Below, piece by piece: positions 1 through 9,300 of a stretch of 64,000 nt of DNA (position 1 is its first letter; each line of letters opens with the position of its first letter). The stretch is from Macrostomum hystrix. Lineage: Eukaryota; Platyhelminthes; Macrostomidae. The stretch lies in the NCBI GenBank assembly GCA_950097015.1, contig CATNEN010000002.1:5301001-5365000 (forward strand), given 5' to 3'. The translations under genes were made by a program, and so were the position numbers. Under the pieces are notes generated by a model. That model ran no database searches. It saw nothing but the letters and a program-made list of their open reading frames with translations, and was not told where the DNA came from.

Positions 1-114
1 CAACGGATCAAAATTTTACTGTTTATTGTTGTTTTTGGACAATCTTTTAAATTAGATTAAACATGTAGTTAATATTTTACTAAGCAAGTAACTCGATTTT
101 TCGTAATTTTCCAG

Positions 115-324
115 ATAAGCGCGGATATAGACGTCCCCCGATTGTTGGTGGAGATGTGCATTCACTGCCTCCAGGATACAGAAGTAATTTTTTTCTTATT
201 TGCTCTACCAGAAACTTTGTTTGTAAGTAGCATAGAGACAATGTTCATGCGCAATTATTTTCAGAGATCTACATTAAATCGAAGACTGTCGGCGGACAGG
301 TCAACCGCCCACTGCCCTACCGCC
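115..324 (+). CDS. Repeat exons 1-2 visible in the window
   Basis: These are the two most diverged repeat exons, 115-183 (69 nt, donor gtaatt) and 265-324 (60 nt, donor gtgagt). The first encodes a unit ending IVGGDVHSLPPGYR. The second encodes one with TVGGQVNRPLPYR. Both keep the phase 1-1 structure and the glycine pair plus LPP or PLP core. The first 114 bases of the window are intron ending in ttttccag. Confidence 0.7.
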
Positions 325-3300
325 GTGAGTGAGATCATTTTTCCCATTTTTGCACTTTGAATGCAGCGTCAATACTACTATTAGTGGTCATTGGGTCTTC
401 AACTAAACACAAAATAATATATTCCTAATGGTGAAGGATTTACTTAATGGTATTGATCAAGCATTAGCTGCATCCACACAGCCTTGCGAGTTAAGATCTA
501 CGGTTGTACGAAGTCCACAATACCCGCGCTTCTGGTGGAGCTTGTAGCCTGATTCCTTTGGTTGGACACTACAGAAAAATAGTTACTCTACTCAGCAGAT
601 CACCCTAAGGCCTCATGAAAATGCACCGATAGATGGCTTCATCGGCTGCTTCAAGGACAAGCGCTCAGACCGCGACCTGTTTAAGCTGGCGTACACTTCC
701 AGCAGAAACACTGTTGACAAGTGCCGCAAGACCTGCGAGACACTGGGCTTCCACTACGCGGGCCTGCAGGGCGGTCGGCAATGCTTCTGCGGCAAGCGAT
801 TCGGCACCCACGGCAGGGCCCAGTCCTGCAATCTGACCTGCTCAGGCAACAGGGCACAGAAATGCGGGGGCAGTCTGGCTAACAGTGTCTATCACAGCAG
901 TGAGTTCATGCTCATGAACTGAATCGTCAAAACTGGTCAAAACTGGCATGCTGTGCTTCAGTCTCCTAGATTTCTTCCTCGTGCTCAATACACCGATTAA
1001 TTTTTTCCTTCTCTTGGTTCGGCAGACTTGTTAATATTATAAATAGTTTGCTAATTGATGGTGTTAGCAATGAGCACTTTGATCTCAATGTTGCAGGTGG
1101 TTTCCGCGCTGTCGGAGTTCACACCAGAATCGGCGGTAAGGGCCCGCTGCCACCGTGGTTTTCAAGTGAGTGCGATCCAGTTTTTGCGAAGTGTATTTAG
1201 AAACTTACTTCATGGACATTTCCAAGCAACTCAGCATTACAGGAAGCTAAAGATTTAGGCTTCATCAGGAATCAGGCCTTTAGAAATCTGAGCAATCTTT
1301 AGCAACAAGCTTTGAGCACTTTTTGGCTCTTAACAGTAGAAAGGGCACGCTATTTTCGCCCTGAGGAAAGACCCTGGGGAATTTCAAATAGCCACTGCCT
1401 ATACTTCCCCATAGCTCCCAAACCGAATCACCGACTTTCGTGAGAGTCCAACATATGCATCAACATTATCCGCCCTTAATTACGACGAACCAACTTTCAA
1501 AGCCGTCCGACGTCAGCATCGTCGAAATATTCAGAGATTCTTGTCGAAGACCCTGGTGACAAGGACAGCTAACATTTCTCTGTGCAAATCTATGGCGAAT
1601 CCGCGGCAATGTTCTACTTCCGTTCGTTATATTATTTTATTCGTTTGTATTCGTGCCACACGTGGATTCTGAGTTTGAAAAAAGTTGTGCTGACGTGGCT
1701 TTGCCGTGACTTGACACTTGGATCTATGTCTATGGCAAAATCTGGCAAATATGGGGGAACAGGAAGCTAAAGCGCAGAAATTCTGCAGCTGAAGATTTCG
1801 CGAAGGCCAAGCTGCGTCAAATGCATGGCACGAGTGCTGCTCTATTCGAAAGCCACCTCGAAGAATTCTTATGGCGCCGTCTATACCCCAAGAATAGCTT
1901 CGGTGCCCTCCTCTACTGGATTAGGCACTTACCCGGTTTGAGAGAAGAAAGACTGACCAAGACTTTTCAGAACTGTGTGACCAAACTACTGACTTTTTGC
2001 TACCGTTAAACTTGTTTTTTGTCGTTATCTGTCGTTTGCAAACAAAAAATAATATAACGAACGGAAGTACTCGTAGAACATTGCCAAATCCATTATTGGT
2101 TCAGCAATATAATAATTAGCAATAGTATCAACAGTAATAGCCGTCATGGTTGCATGATGACATTTTGTGAGTAGATAAGTTAGGCCTACATTGGTACTTT
2201 TGTCAATCGTTGAATCGTTGAATATTTCGAGGATGCCGATATTTTAGTGATTCTGGAAGCCGTTTCATCGGATAGAGCAGAACATTTTAGCCCGTGTTCT
2301 AAATTTTATGGCGATTGGTTGAATATTTTGTGGGATGCAGAAAAAGATAGGGGTATTTGAAATACCCCGCGGTCGTTTGTTCAAATCCAACCGGCTGTAA
2401 CGACGTCGCAATCGTCAATTTCACAATTCAGTCGGCAAGTCCAAGAACTCGCTGCCACCGCGCTACCGAGGTGAGACACGCGAACTAAATTGGTAAATAA
2501 GAATTGATAAGATTTAAGGATAGTCGCGAAGCTCAGCAAACGTACTTATATGAACCGCAGGAAAGCACTCCTTCAAGAAAATCCGCGTCGGAGGCGACAT
2601 CGGATCTCTGCCGCCGCAGTACAGGAGTGAGTCATACTACAAAAGCAGGTTTTCATACTTTACTAAGTATTATAACAAGTTTTTGAGGTTTAGCAACCAA
2701 TTAGATCTCCTAAACGACCTGCTACGTTTTTAATCGAATTACAGAGAAAAACAAGTTCATCCGAGTTGGAGGCGACATCGGATCTCTGCCGCCGCTGTAC
2801 AGGAGTAAGTCATACTACAAAAGCAGCTTTTCATACTTTACTAAGTATTATAACAAGTTTTTGAGGTTTAGCAACCAATTAGATCTCCTAAACGACCTGC
2901 TACGTTTTTTAATCGAATTACAGAGAAAAACAAGTTCATCCGCGTCGGAGGCGACATCGGATCTCTGCCGCCGCAGTACAGGAGTGAGTCATACTTAAAC
3001 AGTTGTTGTACTCAGTCACTTATGCTGTTTGTGATTGTTAATCCTTAAGGTTTTTGCAACCGGTTATACGAGCGTATTGTTCAATTACTTTCTGTTCAAT
3101 CGTGTTGCAGAGAAGCACAGGTTCATCCGAGTTGGAGGCGACATCGGATCTCTGCCGCCGCTGTACAGGAGTAAGTCATACTACAAAAGCAGCTTTTCAT
3201 ACTTTACTAAGTATTATAACAAGTTTTTGAGGTTTAGCAACCAATTAGATCTCCTAAACGACCTGCTACGTTTTTTAATCGAATTACAGAGAAAAACAAG

Positions 3301-6300
3301 TTCATCCGCGTCGGAGGCGACATCGGATCTCTGCCGCCGCAGTACAGGAGTGAGTCATACTTAAACAGTTGTTGTACTCAGTCACTTATGCTGTTTGTGA
3401 TTGTTAATCCATAAGGTTTTTGCAACCGGTTATATTGTTCAATTACTTTCTGTTCAATCGTGTTGCAGAGAAGCACAGGTTCATCCGAGTTGGAGGCGAC
3501 ATCGGATCTCTTCCACCCCAGTACAGGAGTGAGTCAGAAAACTCACTGAATGATTCATATATCTTGCAAGTTAAATTGTGCTGATGTCATAGCTCAGAAC
3601 GCAAAAAACGCGATTTCAGAGAAGCTCGTGTCACCACCAGGCTCCTCCAAGAGCTCCCTGCCACCTAAGTTCAGAAGTGAGTGAATTCCGCACCTTGATC
3701 CTAAACCCAACTCAATTCTTTTAATTTCTTCAAAACTTAAAGGGTAGCTTAATAAGTACCCTACCACTGTTAATAAAAACAGTAGAGTTAAAAAATTCCT
3801 TACTCAATCCATGTCGACTGCTAAAAAATAAATATAACAGTTCCAGGAGGGCTGCGGGCAATGGCACATCATTCGGTGACACTAGACCCGCAGCCAGCGA
3901 GGAGGCAATTCTGCCAATTCCGCTGACTCCTGAGCACACGTGCACACAGATACCGTACGCAGGCACACACTCACGCAGGTGTGTACATCTGCCCTGGCTT
4001 TTTCATCGTCAGGCAGTGTATACTTTCACTGTACTTTGGAGGTTGGCCCTCACGGGCGTAAATTGCACTACAGGCCCCCAAGCCTTCTCTCCGCGGCTGC
4101 GCCACAAACGAATGTCGTAGACGTAGATGCTGATGAATGCATTCAAGCCTCTAAGGGTCTGATAAGGCTCATGAAATTGTTCGACTTCCAGCTGGCAATT
4201 TTAAGGGGCCAAGCGTTCTACCAGGATCGACCGAGGGCTCCTTGCATCCGCGCTACCGCGGTGAGTGAGATGCGGCCTCCTGATCTTACCTCTTTGCTGC
4301 TCCTAAAGTTTGTAGATACAAAAACAACTCTAACTCGAGTCATTGGTTTTGCAGTTAACTTAAACCAAGGCTCCGATTAGCTTTGATTGCTAAAACATAA
4401 GAGCACAAATAACAAAGAGACACGTACTCACCTTGAACTGCAGGGAAGCTGCAAATTGTCAAGCACATCCGGGTCGGAGGCGACATCGGATCTCTGCCAC
4501 CGCAGTACAGGAGTGAGTCCTACTATGGTTGATACTCCGTCACATCATTCATGGTGTTATTTCTAGCTTTAGTTTATTACAGGGATAGTAAACGAAGATT
4601 CCCCTGTTTAATCACGTTGCAGAGAAGCACAAGTTTATCCGCATCGGTGGTCACAAGAGCGCCCTGCCGCCCAAGTTCAGAAGTGGGTACTTTTGGATTT
4701 GGACTGCTTTTTCACAATTTAGTTTAGCTCTTTTATGTATCCAAACTCTAAATGCATAACACATAAACTCAAGCGTTATGAGAAAACTAAAACTTCACAA
4801 ACTCCATACAACATGAGTAGCAGCTTTCTCGTGAATTCGTGGACAGGTAAATCCTAGAATAAAAGTGCATTGAGCGCGAAAATTGTTCCAAAATTTGTGG
4901 GCCCATAGAGTAGTTGCTCAAAAGACAAGCAGTCTCTCGCCTGGAGCCCTGTGTGGACAGATTAAAAATTGACGCTATCAACCAATGGGGCGGCTTGTAG
5001 CAACAGATAAGACTTGCATCCTGGAATGAAAGACTAAAATTTTGAATAAAAAATTATGACTTAACTTTTGATACCCAGTTGGCAAGTTGAAGAGGCCAAG
5101 TGTTCTACCAGGATCGACCAAGGGCTCATTGCATCCGCGCTACCGCGGTGAGTGAGAAGCAACCTGTCACTAAACATTTGCCTTATTTTACATTTTTAAT
5201 CCGTGAATTTATGGATTCGCTGATATATTCTATGACAAGTCGTGTCCTATAACTGAAAATTTTGTTTTAAAAAAAGTACAAAATCAACACACAAACCACA
5301 GGTAAGCACACTTTCAAGCACATCCGGGTCGGAGGCGACATCGGATCCCTGCCGCCTCAGTACAGGAGTGAGTCTTAGTTCATCTAGTTGTTGATACTCT
5401 GCAAAAAGTGCTTTTAAGGTTAACAGCCAATAACGACCAACAACCTGGGTGACTGGCAGAGCGGTTAACGCGTTTGCCCCTCGCACCAAGGTCCCTGAGC
5501 TCGATTACATGGCGAGGCCACATTCATTTGGGGTGCAGCCGCGGAGAGAAGGCTTGGGGGATTGTCGTGCAATTTACGCCCTCGAGGCCCAACCTCCAAT
5601 GTACAGTGAAAGTATACACTGCCTGATGATAAGAAAGGCAGGGCAGATGTACACACCTGCGTGAGTGTGTGCGTGCGTACATTCAGCGGAATGGGCAGAA
5701 TTGCCTCCTCGCTGGCTGCGGGTCTAGTGTCACCGAATGATGTGCCATTGCCCGCAGCCCTCCTGCAATTATTATTATTATTATTATTATTATCAATTAC
5801 AGAGAAAAACAAGTTCATCCGAGTTGGAGGCGACATCGGATCTCTTCCGCCGCAGTACAGGAGTGAGTCATACTTAAACAGTTGTTGTACTCAGTCACTT
5901 ATGCTGTTTGTGATTGTTAATCCATAAGGTTTTTGCAACCGGTTATATTGTTCAATTACTTTCTGTTCAATCGTGTTGCAGAGAAGCACAGGTTCATCCG
6001 AGTTGGAGGCGACATCGGATCTCTTCCACCCCAGTACAGGAGTGAGTCAAAAAACTCACTGAATGATTGATAATTATTGAAAATAAAACTATGCAGATGC
6101 CAGAATTGAAGACTCCAACATTTCAGAGAAGCTCGTGTCACCACCAGGCTCCTCCAAGAGCTCCCTGCCACCTAGGTTCAGAAGTGAGTGAATTCCGCAC
6201 CTTGATCCCTGTCTGATTGTTGACTAAGCCAATTCTCGACTACCTGTGGGACATATCTCTCTAATAGAAACATTAATTAAGATTCTATCTATGATGAGTT

Positions 6301-9300
6301 TGAACATGTTCTTGTGGTTAGACGTTATGGCTTCTATTGGTAAATGCTAGCCTCCAAGGAATTTTAAAAAGTTTATAAAAAATTGTTCGATTTCCAGTCA
6401 GGAAATTGAAGGGGCCAAGCGTTCTACCAGGATCGACCAAGGGCTCATTGCATCCGCGCTACCGAGGTGAGTGAGATGCAGCTTATTTATCTTACCTCTT
6501 TGCTGCACCTTGGGTTTCGATATTCATTTTGTTGCTGTCAAGACAAGTCCACGCTTCATTAACTCAAACCATTATTTATAAAAAAAACAAATCTCAGGAA
6601 AACACTCCTTTATGCACATCCGTGTCGGAGGTGACATCGGATCTCTGCCACCTCAGTACAGGAGTGAGTCATACTTGAAATGGATCATGTTTGAGAAGCA
6701 GCTGTTGATGCTCCATCACAGCGACAGCGAAGGTTATTGAAGCAGGGTTTGTTAACGAAGATTTTCCTGTTTAATATTGTTGCAGAGAAGCACAAGTTCA
6801 TCCGCATCGGTGGTCACAAGAGCGCCCTGCCGCCCCAATTCAGAAGTAAGAAAAGCTAATCACTGACCGAAAAATATTTACTTAAACTGTAATTGTGCCT
6901 ATGTCCTGACTTGGAGCCAAAAACACAATTTCAGAGAAGCTCGTGTCACCACCTGGCTCCTCCAAGAGTTCCCTGCCGCCTAGGTTCAGAAGTGAGCGGT
7001 TGCTCTGAATTAAAGTAATAATTTATATTTATATTGCCAAGGCCTTACTGAACTGGAAAGTGAATGTCAATGTAAGGCTCTAGAATAAGCCTGAGGTCAA
7101 TTCTCGAAACAAACCGACTGAACTCAGTAGCTGGTCGATACAATCGACAGGAAACGCCGAGGCATCTTCTTCCCATGGCGCCCTGGCGGAGGTTTGACCT
7201 GGACCTCCATTCTACTCGTAGAGCCTTAAGTTTGAATGTCCTTTGTTTTATTAGATTATAACTTCTGTGAAAATTATAATTTAAATGCACTTTCCTGCAC
7301 AAAAGCCTTGTTAAAAAATAGTTTTCTTAAAAAATTATGCTTGAATAAAGTTTTTTTGCTCTAGAAAAAACATAAGCAAAAACTGTTGCGTCCTAGATTT
7401 AGGAGTGAGTTCGCCTTGGCAATCATCTAGGCACATTTCAGCTGCACTCCAGTCAGCGACAATGCTTCTTGCAGGAGCCCTTGAAAATGAGAATTCGTTG
7501 GTACACCATTTCAGAGAAGCACAGGAAGGTCACGAGGCACATCCGGGTCGGAGGCAAGAGCTCCTTGCATCCTAGATTTAGGAGTGAGTTCGATTGGCAA
7601 TCATTGGCAGATCATAGCAAAAATGTCTTTCAATTATCCGTTTTCTATCGTAAGCAAGAACTTTTCGGTAAAGAAACTTCAGACTGGGCTGGTCAGTCAG
7701 ACTAAAACGGCAGGAAATTTACAATGCAATCGAAGAAAAAAGTTTCTTATTTAGACAAGACCGAATAGAAACGAGTTTTTAATGTGCAACGTAATTTTGA
7801 TTTACATTTTTTACTTTAAGTAACACAACTAAATTTTAACTGTCGCGTATAATTTCAAATTTCCCATCATATTTGGTTGCCCAATCACCTGATTCAATGT
7901 TACAAGCCCTTTGCACAGCTAATCCACAAAGCGACACCTGCTGATTTTACCTTTCAGACAAGCGCGGGCCAATTCTGGTTGGAGGAAGTGAGGGCTCCCT
8001 TCCACCACAGTACAGAAGTGAGTTTCCGAAATTTCCGAAAAATTCTCTGTTTTAGAAAGTACAACTAAAATGTTATCTTGAATGCGAATCACTTCAGAGA
8101 AAAATTGGAAGATCGTGAAGCACTTCAAGGTCGGAGGAAGTGAGGGCTCTCTGCCACCGCAGTACAGAAGTGAGTCGTTTTCGTATTCCCACTGCAATTT
8201 GATTTTAACGATTTGAAAAGCTGTAATAGTATATGATTATTTCTTAGGGGGCCGGTGGCAGAGCGGTTATCGCGTTTGCCTCTCGCACCAAGGTCCCTAA
8301 GTTCGATTCCGCGGCGAGGCCACATTTATTTGGGGCGCAGCCGCGCAGAGAAGGCTTGAGGGCTTGTCGTGCAATTTTACGCCCTTGAGGGCCAACCTCC
8401 AAGGCACAGTGAAGTGTACACTGTCTGACGATGACAAAGTCAGGGCATAGGTACACACCTGTGTGAGAATTGCCTCCTCGCTGGCTGCAGGTCTAGTGTC
8501 ACTAAGAGATGTGCCACTGCCCGCAGCCCTCCTGCAATTATTATTATTATTATTATTATGATTATTTCTTAAATGAAGAACTGAAATATTAGCCCAAATT
8601 CGACTTCGACTCACTTCAGAGAAAAACAGGAAGATCGTGAGGCACTTCAAGGTCGGAGGAAGTCAAGGCTCTCTGCCACCGCAGTACAGAAGTGAGATTT
8701 TTTAGATCTTTTTTAAATATACATGAAGACTGAAATGCAAAGTCGTTAACCTTGTTTCGCACGTGTTTATCAATCCAGAAAAGCACTTTTCGTTTGTGAG
8801 GCACTTCAAGGACGGAGGAAGTGAGGGCTCCCTTCCACCGCAGTACAGAAGTGAGTCGTTTTTTATTTCTAATTGCAATTTGATTTGAAAGATTCGAAAA
8901 GCGGCAATAATGTATGATTATTTTTCATGAAGTACTGAAATATTTCCCAAATTCTACTCACTTCAGAGAAGAACAGGAAGATCGTGAGGCACTTCACTGT
9001 CGGGGGAAGTGAGGGCTCTCTGCCACCGCAGTACAGAAGTGAGTCGTTTTAGTTTAAGGAATTATTTTTTACGAGAAAACTTGAAATATTTTATTTTATG
9101 CGACTCACTTCAGAGAAGAACAAGAAGATCGTGAGGCACTTCACGGTCGGAGGAAGTCAAGGCTCTCTGCCACCGCAGTACAGAAGTGAGTCGTTTTGTG
9201 ATCGTTGTATTCTTGCTACTTTTCGATATGAGCGCGCGATTCAAACTTTCTCAACAGAAAAGGAGTTGTTTACATTGAAAGCTATTTTTTCCTAAATCTG

